Shown here: one piece after another, positions 1 through 8,322 of the stretch
Numbering within the stretch: position 1 is the stretch's first letter
Layout: each line of letters opens with the position of its first letter
DNA from: Lentilactobacillus kisonensis DSM 19906 = JCM 15041
GTDB lineage: Bacteria; Bacillota; Bacilli; Lactobacillales; Lactobacillaceae
Direction: 5' to 3'
DNA: 64,000 nucleotides
Assembly: GCF_001434135.1 (NCBI RefSeq)
Contig: NZ_AZEB01000001.1
Coordinates: forward strand, 1 to 64,000
Notes under the pieces: model-generated
Databases searched by the model: none
What the model was told of the DNA's origin: nothing
Seen by the model: the letters and a program-made list of their open reading frames with translations, nothing else
Position numbers and translations under genes: made by a program

Positions 1-281
1 CAGGTGTTGCACTTCAATTTTAAATCGAGGTTATTATTTCACTATTAATCTTGATCATTATTCCAAATTTAACTCATCAAAGAAAGCATGCCCAATCTGT
101 CCACACAACGGCGATGAGTTCTGTCGTTCAAGCACAGGTAGATGCTTATACTAGCCAGCACCCAACAATTAAATCAGTGGGTTTTGCTGAGCTCACCCGA
201 GAAGGTTATCTTACTAGAAAACAGGTAAACCAAGCCAAAGATGAAGGCTTGAAGATTACAAACAATGAAGTCACGGAATAA
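1..281 (+). pseudogene. comGC: ComGC-like major pseudopilin, cut by window edge and interrupted by an in-frame stop
   Basis: This is the C-terminal part of the major competence pseudopilin, which builds the DNA-uptake pilus on the outer face of the membrane. The hydrophobic stretch IEVIISLLILIIIPNL followed by an Ala/Gln-rich helix matches the ComGC family. Upstream in the same frame the sequence reads G-V-A-L, the expected prepilin peptidase site, but nine extra bases (positions 15-23, encoding Q-F-stop) separate GVAL from IEV. The TAA at 21-23 would end translation. Its last 17 bases overlap comGD, as in intact comG operons. It could be a true null allele or a sequence error at the edge of the window; the gene start lies outside. 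Confidence 0.7.
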
Positions 282-702
282 ATCAGCGTTTACCATGATT
301 GAATTGATTGTTTACCTTGGAATCGTTATTTCAGTTTTATTATTGAATCTTGCCTTAATTAAGGTCGTCAATTTGAGTAACCCAGCAGAAAACGCGTTTT
401 GGGATTCAATGGCGGACTGTTGGAATGAAATGACGGTCAAATCCCAAATCTATCACACCAGTTATCGGGTTGAGCTTAATTCTGATCGAGTGGTCTTTGT
501 TCCAAAAAATCGACAACTAAAGGTAAAATCTTTAAGATACCCGCGTGATCTTCAAATTGCCCAATACGTTCAAATTAACGTTGCCGATGACGGCTTCGTG
601 AGCCCCAGAACGATTCATTGGTATTCTAAGGACGGTCGGGAAAAATACCAACAAAAAATTCAATTAGGATGGAGTGGTTATCGTCTTAAGAAAATGGAAT
701 AA
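265..702 (+). CDS. comGD: Competence minor pseudopilin ComGD
   Basis: This 145-residue protein has a short basic leader (MKSRNK) followed by SAFTMIELIVYLGIVISVLLL, a type IV prepilin cleavage site and the hydrophobic helix that anchors pseudopilins in the membrane. The rest is a soluble domain with alternating hydrophobic strands. In the family it is a minor component of the competence pseudopilus that pulls DNA across the cell wall. Its ATG overlaps the end of comGC and its end overlaps comGE, so the genes are translationally coupled. Assignment as comGD rests on order and on the prepilin motif more than on overall sequence, which is poorly conserved in this family. Confidence 0.8.
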   Translation: MKSRNKSAFTMIELIVYLGIVISVLLLNLALIKVVNLSNPAENAFWDSMADCWNEMTVKSQIYHTSYRVELNSDRVVFVPKNRQLKVKSLRYPRDLQIAQYVQINVADDGFVSPRTIHWYSKDGREKYQQKIQLGWSGYRLKKME

Positions 703-865
703 AAAGGGGTTTACCGCAATTGATTCATTAATTGGCCTGACAATCATTTCTGCATTTAGTTTATTTTATATTCATGTAACTACCCAAATGAATCAGAACA
801 TAGATGATTCCCAACGAACAATGATTGTGGAACGGAAAAATTATGAAAAAACGATCCAACGATAA
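674..865 (+). CDS. comGE: Competence pseudopilin-like protein ComGE
   Basis: This is a small 63-residue protein starting at GTG inside the end of comGD. It carries KKGFTAIDSLIGLTIISAFSLFYIHV, a prepilin-type cleavage motif with a hydrophobic helix; the usual Glu at +5 is Asp here, as can occur in ComGE. Only about 30 residues follow the helix, so it is short even for this family. Position between comGD and comGF supports the name. It is expected to be a minor pseudopilin acting with ComGC and ComGD at the membrane. The end overlaps the start of comGF, which suggests coupled translation. Confidence 0.7.
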   Translation: MVIVLRKWNKKGFTAIDSLIGLTIISAFSLFYIHVTTQMNQNIDDSQRTMIVERKNYEKTIQR

Positions 866-1283
866 TCATTTCAAAAAAAGAAGTGGCTATTTATTAATTG
901 AAAGCTTAGTAAGCTTGCTAATCTGTGTGTTAGCTGTTTGGACAATTACGGTAATGATCAACTACATGGGTCGGGCTAAAAATAAGCAGGTAATCGCCTT
1001 TTATGAGTATATTCAATTACTTGAATCTAGTCGCTACCAGTTTCAAATCCGGGGAATCCATTCACGAGATGTCAAGCTTTACAGTTCTGAAACCCAAAAA
1101 ATTTATCATATGCAACAATATGATGACATGATCAGGATTACCGGGGCGAAGTTGGGTCATGTTCGGCTACTAAGCACAATAAAAAACGTCAATTGGTCTT
1201 ATGATAGGAGGTGTCTCAAAACTATTGTTACTTTTGAAAATGGTCAGCGGTGTCTTGCGTATTCCGATCTTTCGACCAAGTAA
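843..1283 (+). CDS. comGF: Competence protein ComGF
   Basis: This is a 146-residue product from the ATG at 843 (an in-frame TTG at 825 is less likely because MKKRS gives the normal basic leader). It contains RSGYLLIESLVSLLICVLAVWTITVMI, a prepilin-like N-terminal helix, followed by a soluble domain with the pattern seen in ComGF proteins, including the late CLKTIVTFENGQRCLAY segment. ComGF is a membrane component needed with the other ComG proteins for DNA uptake. It overlaps comGE upstream and the comGG candidate downstream. The reading frame is intact. Confidence 0.75.
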   Translation: MKKRSNDNHFKKRSGYLLIESLVSLLICVLAVWTITVMINYMGRAKNKQVIAFYEYIQLLESSRYQFQIRGIHSRDVKLYSSETQKIYHMQQYDDMIRITGAKLGHVRLLSTIKNVNWSYDRRCLKTIVTFENGQRCLAYSDLSTK

Positions 1284-1485
1284 AGGTGGCTCACTAACCG
1301 TTGTTGCCGTTATCTTTACGGGAATTCTGTTAACCTGCCTTGTTTTCCAATGTGTTTCGTACAATAAAGAAATATCGACGATTTCTGAAATAACCAATAA
1401 TTACCGAAATAAACGACTTACCAGACACCCCCATAAGCAACGCAGTCATTTTCATGATGAAAAAATTGCAAATGCCCGGAACTAG
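1225..1485 (+). CDS. comGG: Possible ComGG, short
   Basis: This is an 86-residue reading frame that begins inside comGF. An AGGAGGTG ribosome binding site lies at 1206-1213, and TTG at 1225 or ATG at 1240 would be the start. The product has a basic/Gly patch (FRPSKGGS) and one hydrophobic helix (LTVVAVIFTGILLTCLVF), the layout of ComGG, the last comG pseudopilin-like protein. The tail is basic and His-rich (LTRHPHKQRSHFHDEK), unlike a normal folded ComGG domain, and the gene is shorter than usual for the family. It may therefore be a decayed or frameshifted comGG. The call rests mainly on position. Confidence 0.4.
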   Translation: MLLLKMVSGVLRIPIFRPSKGGSLTVVAVIFTGILLTCLVFQCVSYNKEISTISEITNNYRNKRLTRHPHKQRSHFHDEKIANARN

Positions 1486-1752
1486 GATGATGTGTGTCCT
1501 TCTATGATTGCTGATCACCATCTGCGCATCGATTAACGCTATAACAAACCGTAAAGCTCAAAATGGCTATTCAGATCTCCAACCAGCATAACGCTCCCAT
1601 CGCAGCAATTACTTAGCGGAATATATAAGGGCAAACAACCGGCTGCAATCACTTCTTCGGAACTTTAGATTGGTCACTTGAGCCGGCGTGTAAAGCTTAC
1701 TTGGTTTCCACAATATTTGGCAACCCGCGTTCTAATGTTTTTATAAACTTAC
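1486..1752 (+). other. Gene-free stretch after comGG, possible coding remnant
   Basis: No intact gene is visible here. In the second forward frame, about 1442-1590, the translation is hydrophobic (TRMMCVLL, then a TGA, then LLITICASINAITN) and is broken by stops, which would suit a decayed comG-type reading frame. I see no terminator, tRNA or repeat. The stretch ends at the promoter of the methyltransferase gene. Confidence 0.35.
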
Positions 1753-1782
1753 TTGAATTGTTAAAGCCTTTTCTGGTAGTAT
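1753..1782 (+). promoter_or_regulatory. Promoter of the ytxK-like gene and ackA
   Basis: There is a -35 box TTGAAT (1753-1758), an 18-base spacer and a -10 box TAGTAT (1777-1782) preceded by an extended TG. Transcription would begin near 1789, so the GTG at 1789 cannot be the start codon of the following gene. Confidence 0.6.
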
Positions 1783-1821
1783 CTAATAGTGTCCAAGTGT
1801 TGTGAAAAGGAGTTGAGAGTT

Positions 1822-2823
1822 CTGACTGAAGCACAAATTGAGCGTTTCTTTAACATCTTGAATCAAGCTAGTGAGCTTATTCAAAAGGCGAAGGACCAAT
1901 CGTATTTAGACTCACTGATTGAAACGTTATCTGTTGTTCAGGATCAAGATGCCACAAATTTAGAGTTGTCAGATGCTGATACCCAGAAGTTGACTCATAT
2001 TTGCTCAGGTTTTAATCGATCGGATTATGACTCAGAAACATTACGTAAGGGAATACAGATGGCGATACTAAAGGCCACCCGGGTAGATAATATTCAGGCG
2101 AATTACCAAATCACACCGGATACAATTGCTAACGTGATTGGGTATATCATTTCTGGAATTTTTCGGGGAACTGATACAATTAGTTTGTTGGATCCGGCGA
2201 TGGGAACTGGCAATTTGCTAACCGCGCTCTACAATCAATTGCATAATACATTGAATCTAACGCCATCAATTTCTGGAATTGAAAACGACGATGCCATGTT
2301 TGAGTTGGCGGCTGATTCTGTTGAGATTCAGCACATTCATGCCGAATTATTTCACGAGGATACCATCCAAAACGTCTTAGCGCCAGTTGTTGACGTTGCA
2401 GTTAGTGATCTGCCAATTGGTTACTATCCAATTGATGAAAATGCCAAGGGCTTTGCTACCCATTCTGAGAACGGCCATTCCTATGTTCACCATTTATTAA
2501 TTGAATTTGCGATGGATCACGTTAAAAAGGGTGGCTTTGGATTGTTTTTAGTTCCAAGCCAACTTTTCCAAACCGATGAGGCCAAACAGTTGTTAAAGTG
2601 GATGCAAGGCAAGGTTTACCTACAGGGGTTACTTAATCTCCCAGGAGAGTTATTTCAGAATACCGCTGCTCAAAAGGCAATTTTAATTTTGCAAAATGCT
2701 GGTCATGATGCCAAACAAGTTGACCCGGTTATGCTTGGCGAATTCCCGTCGTTTAAGGACCAAAAGGCGTTTGCACAGTTTTTAACTGAAATCGACGCTT
2801 GGGAAGCGCAAGATCTTAAATAA
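1822..2823 (+). CDS. Class I SAM-dependent methyltransferase, YtxK family
   Basis: This protein of about 333 residues has an N-terminal helical region, then an adenine-type methyltransferase fold: DPAMGTGNLL (motif I, binds S-adenosylmethionine), SGIENDDAMFELA (acidic end of strand 2), and SDLPIGYYP in place of the usual catalytic NPPY. In lactobacilli and bacilli the YtxK protein sits between the comG genes and ackA, exactly as here. It resembles type I restriction methyltransferase subunits, but no restriction partners are near. The substrate is unknown. The open frame extends up to a GTG at 1789, but the promoter position and the AAAGGAG at 1806-1812 favour CTG 1822 or TTG 1813 as start; this is uncertain. 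Confidence 0.8.
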   Translation: MTEAQIERFFNILNQASELIQKAKDQSYLDSLIETLSVVQDQDATNLELSDADTQKLTHICSGFNRSDYDSETLRKGIQMAILKATRVDNIQANYQITPDTIANVIGYIISGIFRGTDTISLLDPAMGTGNLLTALYNQLHNTLNLTPSISGIENDDAMFELAADSVEIQHIHAELFHEDTIQNVLAPVVDVAVSDLPIGYYPIDENAKGFATHSENGHSYVHHLLIEFAMDHVKKGGFGLFLVPSQLFQTDEAKQLLKWMQGKVYLQGLLNLPGELFQNTAAQKAILILQNAGHDAKQVDPVMLGEFPSFKDQKAFAQFLTEIDAWEAQDLK

Positions 2824-2850
2824 AATATTAGAGGAGTAATAATTTTAATT

Positions 2851-4050
2851 ATGGGAAAATCAATCGCAATTAACGCTGGTAGTTCAACGCTTAAATATAA
2901 GTTATTTCAAATGCCGGAAGAAAAGGTCTTGTCAAGTGGGGCCATTGATCGTATCGGTCTTGGTTCTTCCGAAGTTTCAATTAAGTACGGTGATGGTAAA
3001 AAGTTTAAGGATACTGAGGACATTGATAATCACGAAGAAGCCATTCAACTGGTTTTGGACAAATTACTCAGTTTAAAAATTATCAAGGACTATAATGAAA
3101 TTACTGGCGTTGGTCACCGAATTGTTGCTGGTGGTGAGCTATTCCCTGATTCAGTTGTTATCGATGATGATGTGATGAAAAAAATCGAGTCGCTGACTGA
3201 TTTTGCGCCGCTGCATGAACCTGCTAATCTCTTGGGGATTAAGGCGTTCAAAAAGATTTTGCCTAACGTCATCAGTGTTGCGGTTTTTGACACGTCATTT
3301 CATACAACCCTCCCAGAAGTTAACTATATGTATAGTTTGCCTTACGAATATTACCAAAAGTATCAAGTTCGTAAGTATGGTGCTCACGGGACAAGTTATC
3401 GGTATGTTTCTCAACGGGCAGCAGCAATGCTTGGCAAGCCACTAGAAGACCTCAAGTTGGTTGTGCTTCACTTAGGAGCAGGTGCTTCAATTGATGCAAT
3501 CAAGGATGGTAAATCATTCGATACTTCAATGGGATTTTCTCCCGTTGCTGGTATTACAATGGCAACCCGTTCTGGTGATGTCGATCCTTCTGCCCTCCAA
3601 TACGTAATGGATAAGGCCGGCATCAAGAGTATGGATGAAATGGTTGATATTTTGAACCACAAGTCTGGGTTGGTCGGTCTCTCTGGGGTTTCCGCTGATA
3701 TGCGTGAAATCGAAGGGGTTATGCACACCAATCATCGCGCAATGTTGGCCCGGGAGATCTTTAAGAACCGGATTATTCGCTATATTGGTAGTTATATTGC
3801 TGAAATGGACGGAATTGATGCATTAGTTTACACCGCCGGAATTGGTGAAAATGATATTATGATTCGTCAAGAAGTTGCTGACAAATTAGATTACTTTGGA
3901 ATCAAAGTTGATCCTGAAAAGAATGATATTCGCGGTGTTGAACGTGATTTATCTGCTGATGGTTCACGAGTTAAAACACTACTGATTCCAACCGATGAAG
4001 AATTAATGATTGTTCGAGATATTGAGCGACTGCGAAAAACACAAAAGTAA
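2851..4050 (+). CDS. ackA: Acetate kinase
   Basis: This 399-residue protein catalyses acetyl phosphate + ADP to acetate + ATP, the substrate-level phosphorylation step used in heterofermentative and mixed-acid metabolism in the cytosol. Visible family landmarks are the N-terminal INAGSSTLKYKLF nucleotide-binding segment, GHRIVAGGE, VAVFDTSFHTTLP with the catalytic Asp, YGAHGTSYRYV, HLGAGAS, TRSGDVDP with an active-site Arg, and the late GIGEND motif. Length and start (ATG after GAGGAG) are normal. It follows the YtxK-like gene by 27 bases, probably on one transcript, and is followed by a strong terminator. Confidence 0.97.
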   Translation: MGKSIAINAGSSTLKYKLFQMPEEKVLSSGAIDRIGLGSSEVSIKYGDGKKFKDTEDIDNHEEAIQLVLDKLLSLKIIKDYNEITGVGHRIVAGGELFPDSVVIDDDVMKKIESLTDFAPLHEPANLLGIKAFKKILPNVISVAVFDTSFHTTLPEVNYMYSLPYEYYQKYQVRKYGAHGTSYRYVSQRAAAMLGKPLEDLKLVVLHLGAGASIDAIKDGKSFDTSMGFSPVAGITMATRSGDVDPSALQYVMDKAGIKSMDEMVDILNHKSGLVGLSGVSADMREIEGVMHTNHRAMLAREIFKNRIIRYIGSYIAEMDGIDALVYTAGIGENDIMIRQEVADKLDYFGIKVDPEKNDIRGVERDLSADGSRVKTLLIPTDEELMIVRDIERLRKTQK

Positions 4051-4092
4051 TCATGTATATCTCGTGTTTTGAAGCTTTAAGGATACGTTTTG

Positions 4093-4122
4093 GCCGTGAT
4101 ATTAGATCACGGCTTTTGTTTT
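4093..4122 (+). terminator. Terminator after ackA
   Basis: An 8-bp perfect stem GCCGTGAT/ATCACGGC with a five-base loop is followed by a T-rich run. Confidence 0.85.
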
Positions 4123-4154
4123 AAAGTAGATTTAAGGCCCACTTGGTTATATAA

Positions 4155-4226
4155 CTTAGTCAATAATGATTACCTGGGACACTGGAACCAATCACACTGC
4201 TAAAGCCCAGTCCCTTATCTGACTAA
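4155..4226 (+). promoter_or_regulatory. Candidate structured leader of the permease gene
   Basis: TTAGTCA (4156-4162) can pair with TGACTAA (4220-4226), enclosing GGGAC (4176-4180) that pairs with GTCCC (4210-4214). An alternative pairing CTGGG (4174-4178) with CCCAG (4206-4210) excludes the latter, so the RNA could switch. It ends just before the permease ribosome binding site. I do not recognise it as a known riboswitch class. Confidence 0.3.
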
Positions 4227-4250
4227 ATGTTCTAAAAAGGAGGAATCCCA

Positions 4251-5624
4251 TTGGCCGATCAACAAGATGATCAGCACCTATCTCAAGGATTAAAGAACCG
4301 CCATGTTCAACTGATTGCGCTTGGTGGCACGATTGGAACCGGCTTATTTTTGGGGGCTGGCCAATCAATTCACCTTGCAGGGCCGTCCATTATGCTGGCA
4401 TACCTGATTGCTGGCTTGGCCTGCTTTCTTTTGATGCGGGCCCTCGGGGAATTATTGCTGTCTGATTTAAGCAGCAACTCATTTGTATTTTTCATCAAGA
4501 AGTACCTAGGGGATAAAATTGGATTTGCAATTGGCTGGACTTACTGGATGTGTTGGATTGCCATTGCAATGGCTGAAGTGACAGCTTCTGGTCTTTATGT
4601 CCAGTTTTGGTTTCCTGGCATCCCAATTTGGGTAACCGGATTAGTCCTATTAACCATCTTATTCGTGATTAACATTGTTGCCGTTTCTGCATTTGGAGAA
4701 ACCGAGTTTTGGCTGGCAATTGTGAAAATTGTTGCGATTGTTGCCCTAATTTTGATTGGCATTGTGTTAGTGGCCATCCATTTTAAGACACCATACGGGC
4801 ATGCTGAACTTAGCAACGTTGTTTCGGGTGGCTTGTTTGCAAATGGTGTTAAAGGATTTGTATTGTCATTTCAAATGGTTCTCTTTAGCTTTGCGGGTAT
4901 TGAGATGATTGGAATGACTGCGTCTGAGACACAAGACCCAATGGTGACGATTCCAAAGAGTATCAATGAGGTTCCAACAAGGGTGTTGTTATTTTATATT
5001 GGATCACTCTTGGCATTGATGAGTATTTTCCCTTGGCAACACGTTTCACCAACTTCAAGTCCATTTGTCCAAGTCTTTTCAGGAGTTGGGATTAATTCTG
5101 CGGCGATGATTATTAACTTTGTCGTACTAACAGCTGCAATTTCTGCCTGTAATAGTTCATTATTTACGACGGGTAGAATGCTTTTTTCACTCACGTATGG
5201 TGGTAAATCAACCTTTAGCCGTACCGTTGGGAAATTATCTCACCGTCAGATCCCATTTAATGCCATCCTATTTTCAACTGGCGTTATTGCTGTCATCGTG
5301 TTGCTGAGTATTATGATGCCCGGAAACGTTTTTAGTTTCATATCAAGTGTTGCAACGACTTGTTTTCTGTTTGTATGGGGGATGATTGTGGTTGCTCATA
5401 TCAAATATCGGAATGAAATTAAGCGAAAGGGCGATACTCCGAAATTGAAGTTTAAAATGCCCTTGTTCCCAATTTCGGATTATTTTGTCTTAGCGTTCTT
5501 AATCTTTGTTGGGGTTGTTCTCACTTTAAAAACGGATACGCTAATTGCCCTTGTGGGATCAATTGTCTGGTTAGGAGCTCTATTTGTCGCAAAGGCAATT
5601 TCCGACCGGACAAGTCGGAAGTAA
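4251..5624 (+). CDS. Amino acid permease, APC superfamily (AAT type)
   Basis: This 457-residue membrane protein has about 12 hydrophobic segments. It carries the amino-acid/proton symporter signature near the N terminus: LKNRHVQLIALGGTIGTGLF, followed by PSIMLAYLIAGLACFLLMRALGELL. The conserved SFAGIEMIGMTASET segment lies near residues 214-228. It imports an amino acid with protons across the plasma membrane. The family includes transporters for D-serine/D-alanine/glycine, lysine and aromatic amino acids; the substrate cannot be fixed from sequence alone. It starts at TTG with AAAAGGAGG upstream. It is probably monocistronic, set off from ackA by a terminator and preceded by a possibly structured leader. 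Confidence 0.9.
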   Translation: MADQQDDQHLSQGLKNRHVQLIALGGTIGTGLFLGAGQSIHLAGPSIMLAYLIAGLACFLLMRALGELLLSDLSSNSFVFFIKKYLGDKIGFAIGWTYWMCWIAIAMAEVTASGLYVQFWFPGIPIWVTGLVLLTILFVINIVAVSAFGETEFWLAIVKIVAIVALILIGIVLVAIHFKTPYGHAELSNVVSGGLFANGVKGFVLSFQMVLFSFAGIEMIGMTASETQDPMVTIPKSINEVPTRVLLFYIGSLLALMSIFPWQHVSPTSSPFVQVFSGVGINSAAMIINFVVLTAAISACNSSLFTTGRMLFSLTYGGKSTFSRTVGKLSHRQIPFNAILFSTGVIAVIVLLSIMMPGNVFSFISSVATTCFLFVWGMIVVAHIKYRNEIKRKGDTPKLKFKMPLFPISDYFVLAFLIFVGVVLTLKTDTLIALVGSIVWLGALFVAKAISDRTSRK

Positions 5625-5695
5625 CTTTTTAATTACTTCATTTTCGTTGGGTGTTATGATTGACAGTATAATTAAATACTGAAAGAAGCTTTTTC

Positions 5696-6304
5696 ATGCA
5701 ATATTTTACGGCTGATACTCATTTTTTTCACGACCGTCTGCTGGGGATGAGTGATTTTGCTCCCCGGCCGTTTTTAAGCGTTGAAGAAATGAATGAAACG
5801 ATTATTAATAATTGGAATAAACGGGTGAGTCCGAACGACGTGGTCTATCATCTAGGTGATATCGCTATTTTGCATACTCGTCCCGAAAAGATTGCGTTAG
5901 AAAAAATATTTGAAGTCTTAGATCAGTTGAATGGCCGCCTAGTTCTTATTAAGGGTAATCATGATTCGAGGGCATTATTTAAGTATTTGCAGCAGCATAA
6001 TCATCCCGTTGGTGATCACCAAAAATTTGAATTTCATGACGTGGGCGTTTTAATAAAGATGAATCATCGCCAGTACTATATGACGCACTACCCGATGATG
6101 ATGGGAATTGTCAAACAAATCATTAATTTGCATGGCCATATTCACCATTATGCAGTGCCAGTAAAGGAAAATATCAACGTTGGTGTCGATACCCCAGAAA
6201 CGGATTATTTAGCTGAGAAGCCGCCGTTTGGAACACCGTTTTCTCAGGCAGAGATTGAACAAATGGTGACCCAAAAAGCGATTGATTTTGCAAAACGAAA
6301 ATAG
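5696..6304 (+). CDS. Metallophosphoesterase, small calcineurin-like
   Basis: This 202-residue protein has the full set of two-metal phosphoesterase motifs: FTADTHFFH near the N terminus, HLGDIA, KGNHDSR, MTHYP and LHGHIHH. The metal-binding Asp, His and Asn residues are all present. The family hydrolyses phosphomono- or diesters in the cytosol; proteins with this short architecture are often simple phosphohydrolases of unknown physiological substrate. It is 17 bases upstream of a second metallophosphoesterase (YunD-like), and the two probably share a transcript with the yutD/yutF genes. A TATAAT box at 5668-5673 is a likely -10 element. No odd residues are seen. Confidence 0.9.
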   Translation: MQYFTADTHFFHDRLLGMSDFAPRPFLSVEEMNETIINNWNKRVSPNDVVYHLGDIAILHTRPEKIALEKIFEVLDQLNGRLVLIKGNHDSRALFKYLQQHNHPVGDHQKFEFHDVGVLIKMNHRQYYMTHYPMMMGIVKQIINLHGHIHHYAVPVKENINVGVDTPETDYLAEKPPFGTPFSQAEIEQMVTQKAIDFAKRK

Positions 6305-6321
6305 TTATAGGTGGTTATTGA

Positions 6322-7713
6322 ATGACGGAAAAGATCACAATTTTACACACAAACGATATTCATTCCCATTTTGAGAATTGGCCCAGAATAAGACGGTTTA
6401 TTTTACGAAGACGTGAACAACTTAATAAGCATCCAAACACCACTGTGCTCACTTTTGATCTGGGGGATGCCATTGACCGAGCCCATCCACTAACGGAAGT
6501 TACCAACGGGAAGGCAAACGTCGAATTGCTTAACCAAATTCATTATGATGCTGTCACCATTGGTAATAATGAAGGTTTGACTAACACCCATGAACAGTTA
6601 AATGAGTTATACACGGATGCAAATTTTGACGTCGTGCTGGCAAATATTTTGGATTCCAAGACAAGGCAGATTCCTAAATGGGCTCAGCCGTTCAAGATGA
6701 TCACTACCCCGCAAAAAACTCGGGTGCTGGTTATTGGCCTCACTGCCCCCTATATTCTGACCTATCCAATTCTAGGCTGGACACCCTTATCGCCAGACAC
6801 CGTCATTCCCAAAATTTTGAAGGAAAACCAGGGTCAATATGACGTTGTGGTATTATTATCGCATTTGGGACTCGACGTTGATCGTAGGCTTGCCCGTAAG
6901 TTTCCACAATTGGATATCATTATTGGTGCCCATACCCATCATCTGCTGGTTAAGGGCGAACGGGATAATACATCGTTGTTAGCAGCAGCCGAAAAATGGG
7001 GCCATTATGTTGGCGAAATTACAATTGAAGTTGATAAAAATCATCGGATAATTAAAGATCGTGCAGTTGTGACCAAGACATCAACACTTCCCGTTGATCC
7101 AGCTGACGAGGATGAAATCAACGAGTATCAGCAACACGGTGAAAAATTGTTGGCCAGAAATAAACTTGCTCGAATTAAGGCGCCAATGACGACGACACTT
7201 GTTGGCCATTCCAGACTGGTTGATGAAGGGCTCCATGCGATTATGGAGAAGGCCGAGACACAAGCTGGTATCCTTAACTCAGGATTATTTTTAACCGATT
7301 TACCGACCGGCATCGTCGACCGTAATGAACTTCATCAGATGCTACCACACGCAATGCACGTTATGCGAGTAACACTTGATGGCTATAATCTTTGGCGGCT
7401 AATTAAGGAAATGGAACGGAATCGTAACTTTCTTACTAAATTCCAGCAAAAGGGAATGGGATTTCGGGGCAAATATTTTGGTGAACTGCATTATAATGGC
7501 CTGCGTTATGATAAGCAGGCAGGGCAACTCTTCTTTAGGGAGGAGCTCGTTTCGCCAATTAAGAATTACCAAATTGCGATGCCCGATCACTATCTATTCA
7601 TTCCGTTTTTTCCAACGATTTCAATTGTTGGTAAGAATGAGATTTTATACGATCAAAGTTTACGAGACGTTTTTGGGGATTATTTAACAAAGCACTATCC
7701 GCTCAACGGTTAA
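6322..7713 (+). CDS. yunD: Bifunctional metallophosphatase/5'-nucleotidase, YunD-like
   Basis: This 463-residue protein has an N-terminal metallophosphoesterase domain (LHTNDIHSH, DLGDAIDRA, IGNNE in place of the usual GNHE, LLSHLG, IIGAHTHHLL) and a C-terminal 5'-nucleotidase domain from about residue 285 (GILNSGLF, DRNELHQMLPHAMHVMRVTLDG). It lacks a signal peptide, so unlike secreted nucleotidases it should act in the cytosol, probably on nucleotides or related phosphate esters. B. subtilis YunD has the same design. It lies in an operon with yutD-type and HAD genes, with gaps of 13-17 bases. The start ATG has a modest ribosome binding site (AGGTGG). Confidence 0.9.
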   Translation: MTEKITILHTNDIHSHFENWPRIRRFILRRREQLNKHPNTTVLTFDLGDAIDRAHPLTEVTNGKANVELLNQIHYDAVTIGNNEGLTNTHEQLNELYTDANFDVVLANILDSKTRQIPKWAQPFKMITTPQKTRVLVIGLTAPYILTYPILGWTPLSPDTVIPKILKENQGQYDVVVLLSHLGLDVDRRLARKFPQLDIIIGAHTHHLLVKGERDNTSLLAAAEKWGHYVGEITIEVDKNHRIIKDRAVVTKTSTLPVDPADEDEINEYQQHGEKLLARNKLARIKAPMTTTLVGHSRLVDEGLHAIMEKAETQAGILNSGLFLTDLPTGIVDRNELHQMLPHAMHVMRVTLDGYNLWRLIKEMERNRNFLTKFQQKGMGFRGKYFGELHYNGLRYDKQAGQLFFREELVSPIKNYQIAMPDHYLFIPFFPTISIVGKNEILYDQSLRDVFGDYLTKHYPLNG

Positions 7714-7726
7714 AAGGAGGGATATT

Positions 7727-8305
7727 TTGGATCGAAAACAATTAGATGAGCTTGTTGAAGCGCAAGATGAAAAACGCCGCCCCTTGGCAAGAATCTCCCA
7801 GGTTACTGAAACGGAATTTTTAATCAATGATCATAAGTATGAATTAGTGACCGATCATGCTAAGGGATTTAATTTTGATGAATTTGTTCGCAGATATAAT
7901 CCAGCATTGAGTCAATTTGACTATATTGTTGGGGACTGGGGTTATGGTAAGTTGCGACTTCGAGGCTTTTATAACGATGACCGCGATGTATCAGTAGGAC
8001 CGTTTGTATCTGCATTAAACGACTATATCCTTGAATTTGTTAATTTTGGGGCGCCATACTTTGTGATTCACAACTTAGAGGCCCGACCAATTGTCCGAAA
8101 ATCTCGCAATACTCGCAATCGACGTCATTCAAGCCGCAATCGTAGTCACAGTAATAACAATCATCATGGTCGTAAGAATCATTCATTTGTTGAACAAAAG
8201 GTAACAACTAAACAAAAGCCGGTCCAAAAACGAAAGAAAATGGTGGTTAAAGCTGAAGAGAAATCGAATAAACACCACTTCATTATTCGAGAAAGTAAAA
8301 ATTAA
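7727..8305 (+). CDS. yutD: YutD family protein with a basic tail
   Basis: Residues 1-125 match the YutD family, with landmarks FNFDEFVRRYNPALSQFDYIVGDWGYGKLRLRGFY and the segment ending APYFVIHNLE. The function of the family is not established; it is conserved next to yunD and yutF in Firmicutes. Here about 65 extra C-terminal residues are extremely basic and rich in Arg, Asn, His and Lys (for example RKSRNTRNRRHSSRNRSH), a disordered tail that could bind nucleic acid; this last point is inference. It starts at TTG with AAAAGGAGGG directly upstream and is 13 bases after the yunD stop. Confidence 0.85.
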   Translation: MDRKQLDELVEAQDEKRRPLARISQVTETEFLINDHKYELVTDHAKGFNFDEFVRRYNPALSQFDYIVGDWGYGKLRLRGFYNDDRDVSVGPFVSALNDYILEFVNFGAPYFVIHNLEARPIVRKSRNTRNRRHSSRNRSHSNNNHHGRKNHSFVEQKVTTKQKPVQKRKKMVVKAEEKSNKHHFIIRESKN

Positions 8306-8322
8306 TTGAAGGGATGAAGCTG

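Noticed and set aside
2392-2430. Possible restriction-modification system from the YtxK-like methyltransferase
   Set aside because: No specificity or endonuclease subunit is adjacent, the NPPY motif is SDLP, and the locus between com genes and ackA is the normal place for the housekeeping YtxK gene.
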